Shown in pieces: positions 34,252-43,529 of a stretch of DNA of 64,000 nucleotides. The stretch is taken from assembly GCF_021354595.1 (NCBI RefSeq), contig NZ_JADWYJ010000002.1, positions 186,001 to 250,000 on the forward strand. The letters run 5' to 3'. Numbering within the stretch: the first letter of the stretch is position 1; each line of letters opens with the position of its first letter. The stretch is from Maribellus sp. CM-23. GTDB lineage: Bacteria; Bacteroidota; Bacteroidia; Bacteroidales; Prolixibacteraceae. The notes beneath the pieces were generated by a model. It was not told the origin of the DNA, ran no database searches, and saw only the letters and a program-made list of their open reading frames with translations. Both the position numbers and the translations under genes were made by a program.

Positions 34252-35715
34252 ATGATTATTGTCTTTGTGGCCTACCTGCTTGTACTGATAGCCATTGTAG
34301 CCTATTCGGCACGACGTTCTAGAACCAACAACGATTTTGTCATAGGCGGAAAGAAGATTTCCGGCTTTTCGCTGGCTCTGTCGGAAAGAGCTACCGGAGA
34401 ATCAGCCTGGTTGCTGCTGGGCCTAACCGGGCTTGCCTACTCCGAAGGAATGGCCGCTATTTGGGTGGCTTTGGGCTGCGTTTCGGGCATTTTGTTTTTG
34501 TGGACTTTTCTGGCACAACCACTGCAAAAACTCACCGAAAAAACCGGGGCATTAACCGTTCCCGGCTTATTCTCGGCAAAGTTCAAAGGCACACAGCGCA
34601 GTTTTGGGGTTCTTTCGTCGCTGATCATTATCTTCTTTTTTGTTTTGTACATAGCGGCACAATTCAGCGGTGCAGGAAAAATCTTTAACGACACCTTTCG
34701 TATCGATCCTTTCTGGGGCATGGTAATCGGCTCATCGCTCGTAACCTTGTATACCATGCTCGGAGGTTTTATTACCGTGGTGGCTACCGATGCTTTTCAG
34801 GCGATTTTAATGGTCATTACCTGTGTTGTTTTGCCCATTATAGCACTCGGAATTGCAGCCACCAACAACATCGACATTGCCAGCGCCATTACGCAGGCCA
34901 GTTACACCGTTCCGCTCAATGCCGACACGGTTAAACAGGCGACCGGAGGTTTGCTTATTCTGAACGGGTTGAGTTGGGCCTTTGGTTATACCGGACAACC
35001 GCAACTCCTCACCCGAATGATGGCCATGCGCAGTCAAAAAGAAACCCAACAAAGCCGGTGGCTGGCTATTTCCTGGACTTTGCTGGCCTATATCGGTGCT
35101 TTTCTGATCGGGATTATTGGCTACAAACTGGTACAAGCCGGCTTACTGGGCGAAGCAGCCGCGTCGGTAAGCAACGATGCCGAAAAAATAATGCCTGTTA
35201 TGGTGATGACTTTGCTCAACCCGATCCTGGCCGGAATTCTCTTATCCGGTGCCGTTTCGGCCATGATGTCGACTGCCTCCTCGCAGTTGATGGTGGTTTC
35301 ATCATCGATGACCGAAGACTTTTACCTGCATGTTACCAAAAAGAAAATCAGCGAAAAAAGAATGCTCAACCTTAACAAGCTGCTTACTCTGGGAGTTGGC
35401 TTGGTGGGGTTTCTGCTTGCCATAACCATGGAAGATACGGTTTATGGCCTGGTGTCTTATGCCTGGAGTGGAATCGGGGCATCGTTCGGGCCAGCCATTG
35501 TGTTGCTGGTTTTCTGGAAAAAATTATCGAGGGCCGGCGTTTTTGCCAGCCTCATCACCGGCACCATCACCGCGGTGGTATGGAAAACCTGGCTCGTTGA
35601 TCTCACCGGAATATCAGAACGACTGGCAAGTTATGTGCTCGCCTTTTCGTTGGCAGTGGTATTTAGTCTTTTGTTTCCGGAACCCAAAGAGCTCAGGCAC
35701 ACTGAAAAATCTTAA
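34252..35715 (+). CDS. Sodium:solute (proline-like) symporter
   Basis: About 487 residues, 12-13 membrane segments. It resembles PutP: SLALSERATGESAWLLLGLTG, split near 40-65, resembles the PutP substrate/Na+ region, and GVLSSLIIIFFFVLYIAAQFSGAGK and the GAVSAMMSTASSQLMVVSS segment (Na+ site 2) follow. Na+-coupled uptake of proline or a similar solute is likely; specificity is inferred. ATG 34252 is chosen because the upstream GTG 34207 would add a polar stretch before the first membrane helix. Confidence 0.88.
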   Translation: MIIVFVAYLLVLIAIVAYSARRSRTNNDFVIGGKKISGFSLALSERATGESAWLLLGLTGLAYSEGMAAIWVALGCVSGILFLWTFLAQPLQKLTEKTGALTVPGLFSAKFKGTQRSFGVLSSLIIIFFFVLYIAAQFSGAGKIFNDTFRIDPFWGMVIGSSLVTLYTMLGGFITVVATDAFQAILMVITCVVLPIIALGIAATNNIDIASAITQASYTVPLNADTVKQATGGLLILNGLSWAFGYTGQPQLLTRMMAMRSQKETQQSRWLAISWTLLAYIGAFLIGIIGYKLVQAGLLGEAAASVSNDAEKIMPVMVMTLLNPILAGILLSGAVSAMMSTASSQLMVVSSSMTEDFYLHVTKKKISEKRMLNLNKLLTLGVGLVGFLLAITMEDTVYGLVSYAWSGIGASFGPAIVLLVFWKKLSRAGVFASLITGTITAVVWKTWLVDLTGISERLASYVLAFSLAVVFSLLFPEPKELRHTEKS

Positions 35716-35773
35716 TACGTGGATTTACCCAAAAAGTAGTTCATAAAACGATTGCTCGACTAATTATGAAAAG

Positions 35774-35803
35774 ATTCCTATCCGTCAATTGACGAATCGG
35801 AAT
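35774..35803. repeat. Imperfect hairpin of the CCGTC-AATT-GACG type
   Basis: ATTCCTATCCGTC and GACGAATCGGAAT pair over 13 positions with two mismatches around AATT. Similar CCGTC/GACGG stems occur at 3237-3268, and a relative (ATTCGTC/GACGAA) lies near 35915. Confidence 0.5.
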
Positions 35804-35824
35804 GACTGGCTTTAGGAGGTGTCC

Positions 35825-35879
35825 GCTTCAAGGATAGGTGGTTTGGCGGCACAGCCACCAAACCACCTATCCTTGAAGC
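35825..35879. repeat. Long 25-bp hairpin in the symporter-SDR gap
   Basis: Arms 35825-35849 and 35855-35879 (beginning GCTTCAAGGATAGG) pair over 25 bp with a single mismatch and a 5-nt loop. There is no T tract. Besides this and the smaller hairpin, 35716-36058 holds only the promoter of the SDR gene. Confidence 0.85.
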
Positions 35880-36006
35880 CTGTCTCAAACTAGCCCTTTG
35901 TCATTCTGAGCGAATTCGTCAGCCGACGAAGAAGCGAAAGAATCTATACCCTCAATTTGTTAATAGCTCCTACAATACTGATTTCTCAAAGTTAATTCCG
36001 GAAAAA

Positions 36007-36040
36007 TTGTTTTAAGCCCGTAAATAAACTGTTATCTTCG
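36007..36040 (+). promoter_or_regulatory. Candidate promoter of the SDR-VOC operon
   Basis: TTG (36007-36009) and TATCTTCG (36033-36040) resemble the Bacteroidota promoter, with a somewhat long 23-bp spacer, 19 bp before the start codon. Confidence 0.4.
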
Positions 36041-36058
36041 TGCCTCGGCTAAAATACT

Positions 36059-36853
36059 ATGGATTTTTCAGGTAAAACAATATGGGTGACCGGAGCTACT
36101 TCGGGGATCGGAAAAGAAGTTGCACTGGCACTTTCAAAAGAAAAATGTACACTCATTCTTTCGGGCAGAAACGAAGCCGCGTTGGAAGAAGTTGCCTCTC
36201 TTTGCAACAGCAACGGGAGCACCGCTTATCCGGTTTCTTTTGACTTGGGAAACATCCCCACCATTGAAGCTGCCTGCCAAAAAGTAAATGCAAAGGGCCT
36301 TGTCCCCGATGCTTTGTACCATTTTGGAGGAATCAGCCAGCGTGCCCTCGTGAGCGAAACACCGCTGCAGGTAGACCGGAAAATTTTTGAAGTAAATTAT
36401 TTTGGCACTATCGCCCTTACCAAACTGGTTTTACCGGGTATGATTGCCAAAGGCGACGGCCACATTGCAGCCACATCAAGCATTGTTGGCAAATTTGGAT
36501 TCCCGTACCGCTCGTCGTATTCGGCATCCAAACAGGCCTTGCATGGTTTTTTTGAAAGCCTTTTAGCCGAAAATAAACAGAACAACATCCGTGTTTCAAT
36601 GATCATCCCGGGATTTATCAGTACCAATATCTCGGTAAATGCGGTAAACAGCTCGGGCGAGGCGCACGGCAAGCTCGACGAAAACCAGGCAGGAGGAATG
36701 CCCGCTGATCAATGTGCAAAAATCATTTGCAAAGGATTAAAAAGGGAAAAGAAAGAGATACTGGTAGGTAACAAGGAAATTATAATGGTTTACATTCGCA
36801 GGTTTTTGCCGCGATTATATTACTATCTTGCGTCGCGCGTAAAACCGATGTGA
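36059..36853 (+). CDS. Short-chain dehydrogenase/reductase
   Basis: 264 residues. NAD(P)-binding TGATSGIGK (~11-19), the LSGRNEAALEE segment, and the catalytic S-x12-YSASK motif (SSIVGKFGFPYRSSYSASK, Tyr near 155) followed by PGFISTNIS. It is a classical SDR similar to DHRS7-type enzymes; the substrate is unknown. The VOC gene begins 21 bp later, so the two are probably co-transcribed. Confidence 0.92.
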   Translation: MDFSGKTIWVTGATSGIGKEVALALSKEKCTLILSGRNEAALEEVASLCNSNGSTAYPVSFDLGNIPTIEAACQKVNAKGLVPDALYHFGGISQRALVSETPLQVDRKIFEVNYFGTIALTKLVLPGMIAKGDGHIAATSSIVGKFGFPYRSSYSASKQALHGFFESLLAENKQNNIRVSMIIPGFISTNISVNAVNSSGEAHGKLDENQAGGMPADQCAKIICKGLKREKKEILVGNKEIIMVYIRRFLPRLYYYLASRVKPM

Positions 36854-36874
36854 TATTTAAATGGAAGTCAGAGT

Positions 36875-37954
36875 ATGAAGGAGCAGATTAATGGCATACA
36901 ACAGTTAGGTGTTGGGGTTGAAAATTTTCACGAAGCATGGAAATGGTACCGCAAGCATTTTGCGATGGACATCAGGATGTTTGAAGAAGAAGCAACTGCA
37001 GAGTTAATGCTGGCTCACACCGATGGCAAACCCAGGAAAAGACATGCCGTTCTTGCATTGAACATGCAGGGAGGAGGCGGATTTGAGATCTGGCAGCACA
37101 CCGGGAAAAAACCCACCCCCTGCCCTTTCGATGTCAACCTGGGCGATTTGGGTATTAACATCGGTAAAATAAAAACGGCTGACATTCAGGCGGCATACGA
37201 CAAGTTCAAAGCATCAAAACTCAATATTTTAACTCCGATCACCAAAGATCCTTCGGGGAACGATCATTTCTTTCTGAAAGACATTTACCAGAATATCTGG
37301 GAGTTTAAAACCAAAAAGGAAGTTTTCAGAAAAAAGGAAAAATCAGTGAGTGGCGGGGTAATCGGAGCCATTATCGGTGTTAAAAACATGGAGGAAAGCC
37401 TGCGCGTTTACCAGGATATATTAAGCTACGACCAGATCGTTTACGATAAAACCGGACAGTTTGAAGACTTCAAAGGCTTGCCCGGAGGCAATAAAACATT
37501 CCGTCGTGTGCTGCTCAAACATTCCGATGTAAAACAGGGGGCATTCAGTCCGTTTTTCGGCCAATCGGTTATCGAACTGGTAGAAGCACAAGACTACGAA
37601 CCGCGTGACATTTACGAAGGCAGAATCTGGGGAGACCCCGGGTTTATCCACCTGTGTTTCGACATCAACGGCATGGATGCCTTCCGTGAAAAGGCAAAAC
37701 AATTGGGGCATCCTTTTACCGTCGACAGCGCCAAAGCGATGGAGTCGTTCGACATGGGGGAAGCTGCCGGTAACTTTGCCTACATTCAGGCTCCGGAAGG
37801 AACTTTGATCGAGTTTGTAGAAACCCATAAAATTCCTATCCTCAAAAAAATAGGCTGGTACATCGATTTCCGGAAAAGAGGCCATCACCCGCTGCCCGAC
37901 TATGTGCTAAAACTGTTCAGGTTTATGCGAGTGAAAGACCGTCAGAAAAAGTAA
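36875..37954 (+). CDS. VOC (glyoxalase/dioxygenase superfamily) protein, two-domain
   Basis: 359 residues with two vicinal-oxygen-chelate modules: ~8-150 (IQQLGVGVENFHEAWKWY start, IWEFKTKKEVF end) and ~165-320 (IGAIIGVKNMEESLRVY start, EGTLIEFVETHKIP end). Candidate metal-binding His/Glu residues recur at module ends (H267-like FIHLCFDI and E-F/V-E). The reaction is unknown. It follows the SDR gene and may act on the same substrate (inference). Confidence 0.85.
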   Translation: MKEQINGIQQLGVGVENFHEAWKWYRKHFAMDIRMFEEEATAELMLAHTDGKPRKRHAVLALNMQGGGGFEIWQHTGKKPTPCPFDVNLGDLGINIGKIKTADIQAAYDKFKASKLNILTPITKDPSGNDHFFLKDIYQNIWEFKTKKEVFRKKEKSVSGGVIGAIIGVKNMEESLRVYQDILSYDQIVYDKTGQFEDFKGLPGGNKTFRRVLLKHSDVKQGAFSPFFGQSVIELVEAQDYEPRDIYEGRIWGDPGFIHLCFDINGMDAFREKAKQLGHPFTVDSAKAMESFDMGEAAGNFAYIQAPEGTLIEFVETHKIPILKKIGWYIDFRKRGHHPLPDYVLKLFRFMRVKDRQKK

Positions 37955-38187
37955 AACATCTTTTGAAGCTGGTTGGCTCTTTTAACAGTCAACAATTAAT
38001 ACCAGAAAAAGCGTTTAGCGATCACAACCGCTTAGTGCGTAATATGTATTTATGCTGAACGCTGAGAAAGTACACTGTTGTCTGATTTTTACATCTTCCT
38101 GTATTTGGAACCATTAAGAAAAGCCAAAATTGTTATTTTTAGCATTGGATATACAAAGCACGAATAACAACTGACAATTTTAAAAAG

Positions 38188-39030
38188 ATGCAAAATACCC
38201 TGGTTCTCATTCTGTTTTGCCTGCTAAGCGGAAAGCTTATAGCAGCAGACCCGGTTAAATATGAAAAAGCGGACAAGCAAGTGCTCGAAAGTGTTTTTGA
38301 GGCTCTCAAAACAAAAAAAGATGCGTCGACAGCCGAGTTGGTAGTCGCCACCGGCATGCAGTTCCTGAATACGCCTTATGTGGCCCACACCTTGGAATCG
38401 GAAAAAGAAGAGTTGATCATCAACCTGCGGGAACTGGATTGTACCACTTTTGCCGAAAACTGTATTGCCATTGCCCGAACGATAAAAAACGGGCAGCCAA
38501 CCTTTGAAAACTTTACCAACCAATTGCAACAACTAAGATACCGCCACGGAAAAATAGCGGAATACCCTTCACGTTTACACTATTTCAGCGACTGGATTTA
38601 TGAGAACGCTCAAAACGGAGCGATCAAAGACGTATCTAAACAGGTTTGTAACACTCCCTTCCCACTTCAGGTAGATTTTATGAGTTCTCACCCCGACAGT
38701 TACAAGCAACTGAAACAAAATAGCGCGTGGGTAGAGGAAATGAAAACCATTGAAGCGGCTATCAGCCAAAGAACGATGTATTACATCCCGGTTGAAAAAG
38801 TGGAAGAAGTGGAAAGCCAGCTGAAAAGCGGAGATATTATTGGCATTACTACCTCTGTAAAAGGGCTTGACATGACGCACGTAGGTATTTTAATAAAAGT
38901 AAACGGACGAATACACCTGATGCACGCTTCTTCAAAACTAATGAAGGTGGTTATTTCGGAAGAGCCACTTTCAGAGTATCTAAAGGGCGGGAAAAGCAAT
39001 ACTGGCATAATGGTTGCACGGCCGGAATGA
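38188..39030 (+). CDS. DUF1460 (N-acetylmuramoyl-L-alanine amidase-like) protein
   Basis: 280 residues with a signal peptide (to about residue 18, GKLIAA). A catalytic-type Cys in LDCTTFAENCIAIA and His in MTHVGILI/HLMHASS fit the NlpC/P60-like DUF1460 family, which acts on peptidoglycan fragments in the periplasm. Monocistronic; I see no clear promoter beyond an AT-rich stretch in the 233-bp upstream gap. Confidence 0.87.
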   Translation: MQNTLVLILFCLLSGKLIAADPVKYEKADKQVLESVFEALKTKKDASTAELVVATGMQFLNTPYVAHTLESEKEELIINLRELDCTTFAENCIAIARTIKNGQPTFENFTNQLQQLRYRHGKIAEYPSRLHYFSDWIYENAQNGAIKDVSKQVCNTPFPLQVDFMSSHPDSYKQLKQNSAWVEEMKTIEAAISQRTMYYIPVEKVEEVESQLKSGDIIGITTSVKGLDMTHVGILIKVNGRIHLMHASSKLMKVVISEEPLSEYLKGGKSNTGIMVARPE

Positions 39031-39150
39031 CAGTTTTTGGCGTTAATCAAAACTAAATAAACCTGAAACATTGAAATTTTTCAAAGACTTTAGTTAAATA
39101 GATTAAACTGAATTAAGTAATTTGCAGTAATTACAATAAATTTTTAAGCT

Positions 39151-39600
39151 ATGAAGAAAACAATCAAAAGGACTTTACTTGCATTAAGCATTATTTTAGG
39201 GAGTGTTATTGTTGGAAATGCTCAGGAACTGGGGGTTCGTTTTGGCGATGTTTCCGGAGGGAATGTGGCGATCGACGGAATTTTCAGTACCGGCCAATTC
39301 AGCCGTATCCATGCTGACGTTTCTTTTGGCGATGGCCTGGGCGTGGATTTGATATGGGACTTTATCTACCGTCCGATCACTGACGAAGCTTTTAACTGGT
39401 ACATGGGTGTAGGACCTTACGCTGTTTTTGACGACCCGTTTTGGTTGGGCGCTGCCGGCGAGATTGGTCTGGAATACAAATTCAATTCCATCCCTATTTC
39501 CTTAAGTGTTGACTGGAGACCCGAACTTAGCCTTGTAGAAGAAACCGACTTTCATGCCGGGGGATTTGGGCTCAACATTCGCTACGTATTCAATTATTAG
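39151..39600 (+). CDS. Small outer-membrane beta-barrel-like protein
   Basis: 149 residues with a signal peptide ending at GNAQ. The mature part is made of alternating aromatic/glycine strands (YMGVGPYAVFDDPFWLGAAG, LSVDWRPELSL) and ends in ...RYVFNY, an aromatic terminus usual for outer-membrane barrels. Exact family unknown. It shares a bidirectional terminator with the convergent barrel gene. Confidence 0.75.
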   Translation: MKKTIKRTLLALSIILGSVIVGNAQELGVRFGDVSGGNVAIDGIFSTGQFSRIHADVSFGDGLGVDLIWDFIYRPITDEAFNWYMGVGPYAVFDDPFWLGAAGEIGLEYKFNSIPISLSVDWRPELSLVEETDFHAGGFGLNIRYVFNY

Positions 39601-39621
39601 CATAAAAAGCGAATACAAAAG

Positions 39622-39658
39622 AAAAGAGGCTGTTCATTTCGAACAGCCTCTTTTTATA
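39622..39658. terminator. Bidirectional terminator between convergent genes
   Basis: AAAAGAGGCTGTTC (39622-39635) and GAACAGCCTCTTTT (39641-39654) pair over 14 bp with a 5-nt loop; T tracts on both strands serve both flanking genes. Confidence 0.9.
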
Positions 39659-39674
39659 TCTCTTCGACAATGGA

Positions 39675-40196
39675 TTACAACAGAATAGTAACTCCTACTT
39701 TACCGCCTGAGAAGACATTTCCACCGCCTAACTCAAGGTTTACCCCCAGTTTATCGGAAAAGAAATACCTGCCACCTACCTGGGCATTCAAATACAGGCC
39801 TGAAGAACCACTTCCGCTGTAGTGCCCTAAATCATGGCCATCGTATTTCGAATTAAAGATGGAATATCCCAGTGATAAACCGGCATAAAAGTCAAACTGA
39901 GAAGGAATGTTCAATACCTCGTTGAAATGATAGTTTGCCAAACCAGAAATAGAAGTGTAGCTGGTTTTCCACTTACTGGAACTGTAAGATTCCGACTTGC
40001 TTCTGTACGAAAGCTCTCCACCTACCGAAATGTTGTTGCCAATGCCGTATTCCAGACCGCCATAAACCGGCAATCCCCAACTCGACAAACCAATACCCGT
40101 ATTAATCTGCATCGCTCCCTTTTCAAGAGGTGCCTGTGCTACCGATGCAAAACTTACTAAACAAACCATCACAAAAAATAAAATTCTCTTTTTCAT
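39675..40196 (-). CDS. Porin-like outer-membrane beta-barrel protein
   Basis: About 173 residues with a signal peptide (MKKRILFFVMVCLVSFASVAQA). The barrel has repeated strands rich in Gly, Tyr and Ser (GLEYGIGNNISVGGELSYRS, FYAGLSLGYSIF) and the typical C-terminal GVTILL. ATG 40196 is chosen because residues upstream (LINLIWKI) do not fit a signal peptide. Function is structural or permeability-related; substrate unknown. Confidence 0.82.
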   Translation of the reverse strand: MKKRILFFVMVCLVSFASVAQAPLEKGAMQINTGIGLSSWGLPVYGGLEYGIGNNISVGGELSYRSKSESYSSSKWKTSYTSISGLANYHFNEVLNIPSQFDFYAGLSLGYSIFNSKYDGHDLGHYSGSGSSGLYLNAQVGGRYFFSDKLGVNLELGGGNVFSGGKVGVTILL

Positions 40197-40472
40197 AATT
40201 TTCCAGATTAAATTGATTAACATTTATTATTTATACTCTGCATTTTGCATAACAAATTACCGTGTAAAATCCCTGAAGAGACACAACCATAGTGCGGCCT
40301 CTCATTTAGGCATTAACAATAAATTTTAAGCGTTGGTGTACTGAATAGTTTTCCTGTTAGTTGATTTTAACAGGCATAATAACACAGATGAGAAAAGGAT
40401 TGTTTATGTTCATTTAAATAAAAATGAAGGGGAACATTCGAATAAAATGGTATATAATTACAACCCAATTAT

Positions 40473-40856
40473 TTATCGAATATCATTTTCTTTCATTTTG
40501 AAATACCGGCGAAGCAAAACTTTCTTCAAATCGCGTACGATTACCTGGTGAGCGATAATCTCCAGATGGGAATAATGCGGGAGTTCCTGTTGGGCTTTTT
40601 GGATTTCACGATCAGTAATATCGACCTGGTATAGCACGGAAAGCAGTAAATCGTAGTTCCGTTCAACCAAAGTGGCAATTTGATGAATGAGTTGATTGTG
40701 CAGTTCTTCGTAAGCATGCTCGGTGTCGCCTGAGAAAGTGATCTCCACGCCAAACATGCCAAAGTCTTTCATAATCTGCTCGGCCGTTTGCTGTACTATT
40801 TCTGCCCTGCTAAGCAGTACATCTACATTTTGATTGGTTACCTGTGGAAGATCCAT
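40473..40856 (-). CDS. Hypothetical helical cytosolic protein
   Basis: About 127 residues, predicted mostly helical, no signal or membrane segment. I recognise no family. ATG 40856 is preferred; the longer form would need a TTG start at 40874. It is flanked by ~250-bp gaps on both sides in which I see no other gene. Confidence 0.65.
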   Translation of the reverse strand: MDLPQVTNQNVDVLLSRAEIVQQTAEQIMKDFGMFGVEITFSGDTEHAYEELHNQLIHQIATLVERNYDLLLSVLYQVDITDREIQKAQQELPHYSHLEIIAHQVIVRDLKKVLLRRYFKMKENDIR

Positions 40857-41098
40857 GCCTTGATTTTTTTTCAAAGATACAATTTATGCTTTATCACCTC
40901 CCCCTTTTTCGCTTCCTGAAAACTCCTTTGCGAACATAAAAAATCATTCTAAATAGTAGTCGCAGCAGTTCATCAAAAAAATTGAGGTATAACAAATTAG
41001 CCTTAATATTTATTTGGATCAGGTTTATAAACGAACAGTGGTGGTAATTTTTGCATACATTCGTTTATCATTTTTCGTTCTATCAAAAAGAAGAATTC

Positions 41099-41758
41099 AT
41101 GGCGAAGTATAGAAAATCTGAGGAAGGATACAGAACTCTGACACTGGGAGAAGAAATTTTCAACAGCATAACCCACGGAATAGGAACTTTGCTGAGCATT
41201 GCAGCACTTGTGCTTTTAGTGGTGTTTGCAGCCATTAAAGGGACTGTCTGGCATGTGGTAAGTTTCAGCATTTTTGGTTCTACTTTGGTGCTTCTTTACC
41301 TGGCTTCGACTCTTTACCACAGTTTTACAAAAGAAAACATCAAAAATCTGTTTGTCCGCTTCGACCATGCTGCCATTTTTTTACTGATAGCCGGCACGTA
41401 CACGCCTTTTGTTTTGACCACCATCCGAGGAGCGCTTGGCTGGACTTTGTTTGGAATTATCTGGGCACTGGCCATTATTGGTGTTGTCATTCGTTCCATT
41501 TACCTTACCCGTTTCAGAAAACTGATGGTTGGCATTTACCTGGCCATGGGCTGGATGTTTTTGATGGCAGTAGTGCCAATGGTCAGAAACCTTCCCACTT
41601 CAAGTATTGTATTTCTGTTTGTAGGCGGCGGGTGTTACTCAGTAGGTGTTATTTTCTACGCATGGCGCAACCTGAAATACGGTCACGGAATATGGCACCT
41701 GTTTGTACTAGCCGGAAGCATTATGCATTTCTTCTCGGTTTTGTACAGCCTCAATTAA
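41099..41758 (+). CDS. Hemolysin III family / PAQR-like membrane protein
   Basis: About 219 residues with seven hydrophobic segments. Typical motifs are GEEIFNSITHGIG near the N-terminus, STLYHSF, RFDHAAIFLLIAGTYTPF and the C-terminal GHGIWHLFVLAGSIMHF, whose His residues correspond to the metal site of PAQR proteins. ATG 41099 places the start just before the family's normal beginning; 41051 would add a non-conserved extension. The physiological role of bacterial members is unsettled. Confidence 0.9.
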   Translation: MAKYRKSEEGYRTLTLGEEIFNSITHGIGTLLSIAALVLLVVFAAIKGTVWHVVSFSIFGSTLVLLYLASTLYHSFTKENIKNLFVRFDHAAIFLLIAGTYTPFVLTTIRGALGWTLFGIIWALAIIGVVIRSIYLTRFRKLMVGIYLAMGWMFLMAVVPMVRNLPTSSIVFLFVGGGCYSVGVIFYAWRNLKYGHGIWHLFVLAGSIMHFFSVLYSLN

Positions 41759-41876
41759 AGTAAATCACCAAGTTCCGGGACACAACTGAAAGGATTGGCC
41801 CAAACTGTATCAATCTTTGATCAAGCCGTTTTCAATCTTTTTTGAATTATAAAGTTCAGGGGTTAACATTTAACAA

Positions 41877-43346
41877 CTACGTTAATTTCAAAAACTTCTC
41901 ATAGGCAGCGTCCCAGTCAAGGTTGGCTGCCGGTACATATTCCTGTGGTTCAAACGAACGTTTAACAATCGCTCTGATTTCGGACAAAGAAGAAACCTCG
42001 CCCAGCGCTTTTGCCTGTATCATCAGGTTACCAATGGCTGTAGCTTCCGTTGGGCCTGCCCAAACCGGTATTCCGGTGGCATCGGCGGTTAGCTGGTTCA
42101 ACATTTCGTTGCGCGCACCACCACCAATGATATGAAGTTTATCGATTTTCTTTCCGGTTACCGATTCCACCTGGTGGATGGTATATTTGTATTTCAAAAC
42201 CAGGCTGTCGTAAATACACCGCGCCACTTCGCCCTTTGTTTGAGGAACGGCCTGCCCTGTTTTTTTACAAAACTCCTGAATGGCTTTGGGCATGTTTCCC
42301 GGGTTCAAAAATACCGGATCATCCGGGTTAATCAGGCACTTAAAATGCTCAGCTTCGCAGGCCAGGTCAACAATCTCCTGCCAGTCCATTTCCTTTTCCT
42401 CGTCCCAAATACGCTTGCATTCCTGGATTAGCCACATTCCCATGATATTTTTCAAGAAACGTGTTGTTCCATCCACACCGCCTTCGTTGGTAAAGTTCAT
42501 CCGAAGTGTTTCTTCTGATACCAGCGGAGTCGGACTTTCGATTCCCAGCAGCGACCAGGTTCCTGAACTCAGGTACGCCCAGTTTCCGTCTTCAGCAGGC
42601 ACCGAAGCAATGGCCGAAGCTGTATCGTGCGAAGCAACCGCAATACATGGTATTCCGGCACTTCCGGTGTCTTCCTGTATTTCTGCCAGAATAGTACCGA
42701 TCACTTCGCCCGGCTGAACAATTGTTTCCAATAAGTCTTTTGAAATTCCACTAGCATTAACCAGCTTTTCCTCCCACTCCGCTTTTCCGGGCTTCAGCAT
42801 CTGCGAAGTACTGGCAATGGTATATTCATTCTTTTTAACCCCGGTAAACAGGTAGTTGAGTGTATCGGGCGTAAAAAGCAGGCTTTTGGCAATGTTGAGT
42901 CTGGAGTGCTTTTCCTTGTTTGAAGCAAACAACTGAAACAAGGTATTAAACTGCATAAACTGAATGCCTGACAACAAATAAGTCTCCTCTTTCGGTAATA
43001 CCCTGAAAAACTCTTCCATCGCACGATCGGTACGGTGGTCGCGATAGGCAAAAGGCAAACCGACCAATTGGCCCGATGCAGAAACCAGCGAATAATCAAC
43101 TCCCCAGGTATCGATCCCGATGGAGTCGGGTTGTATTTTGTATTCGTTGACGCATTTCTTCAGACCGGTCTTCAATTCATCAAACAAGCTGTAAATATTC
43201 CAGTAATAGCTGCCATGAATACGAATCATTTGATTTTTAAACCGATGAATTTCCTGAAGTTCCAGGTTTCCTTTCTCCAGTGTTCCCAATATTGCTCTCC
43301 CACTCGATGCTCCGAGGTCAAAGGCCAGAAAATGTTTTTTACTCAT
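41877..43346 (-). CDS. rhaB: Rhamnulokinase
   Basis: Phosphorylates L-rhamnulose in rhamnose catabolism. 489 residues, full length for the FGGY kinase family. Visible are the DLGASSGR phosphate-binding start, GIDTWGVDY (catalytic Asp), the substrate loop SHDTASAIASVP, SSGTWSLLGIE and IIGGGARNEMLNQLTADATG (ATP site). rhaA, rhaD and the regulator are not in the window. The alpha-L-rhamnosidase at 48615 could supply rhamnose. Confidence 0.93.
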   Translation of the reverse strand: MSKKHFLAFDLGASSGRAILGTLEKGNLELQEIHRFKNQMIRIHGSYYWNIYSLFDELKTGLKKCVNEYKIQPDSIGIDTWGVDYSLVSASGQLVGLPFAYRDHRTDRAMEEFFRVLPKEETYLLSGIQFMQFNTLFQLFASNKEKHSRLNIAKSLLFTPDTLNYLFTGVKKNEYTIASTSQMLKPGKAEWEEKLVNASGISKDLLETIVQPGEVIGTILAEIQEDTGSAGIPCIAVASHDTASAIASVPAEDGNWAYLSSGTWSLLGIESPTPLVSEETLRMNFTNEGGVDGTTRFLKNIMGMWLIQECKRIWDEEKEMDWQEIVDLACEAEHFKCLINPDDPVFLNPGNMPKAIQEFCKKTGQAVPQTKGEVARCIYDSLVLKYKYTIHQVESVTGKKIDKLHIIGGGARNEMLNQLTADATGIPVWAGPTEATAIGNLMIQAKALGEVSSLSEIRAIVKRSFEPQEYVPAANLDWDAAYEKFLKLT

Positions 43347-43441
43347 TGTAATTCAGGTTCAATTTATCCTTCTGCAAAATAAGCATTTCTTTGGTCTCCG
43401 GGTATCCTGTGGTATCTTGATGCGAAAGCAAAAAGTTTGCT

Positions 43442-43457
43442 TATTTATCGATAAATA
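43442..43457. promoter_or_regulatory. Perfect 16-bp palindrome, candidate operator of rhaB
   Basis: TATTTATCGATAAATA lies 96 bp upstream of the rhaB start and 73 bp before the divergent DUF4412 gene. A dimeric regulator site is possible; no regulator gene is nearby. Confidence 0.45.
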
Positions 43458-43529
43458 TATTTCGAAGGGATTGACTGATATTAGATTTATCCCGATTTTT
43501 GGGTCTATTAATCTTTCAATATAAACATA

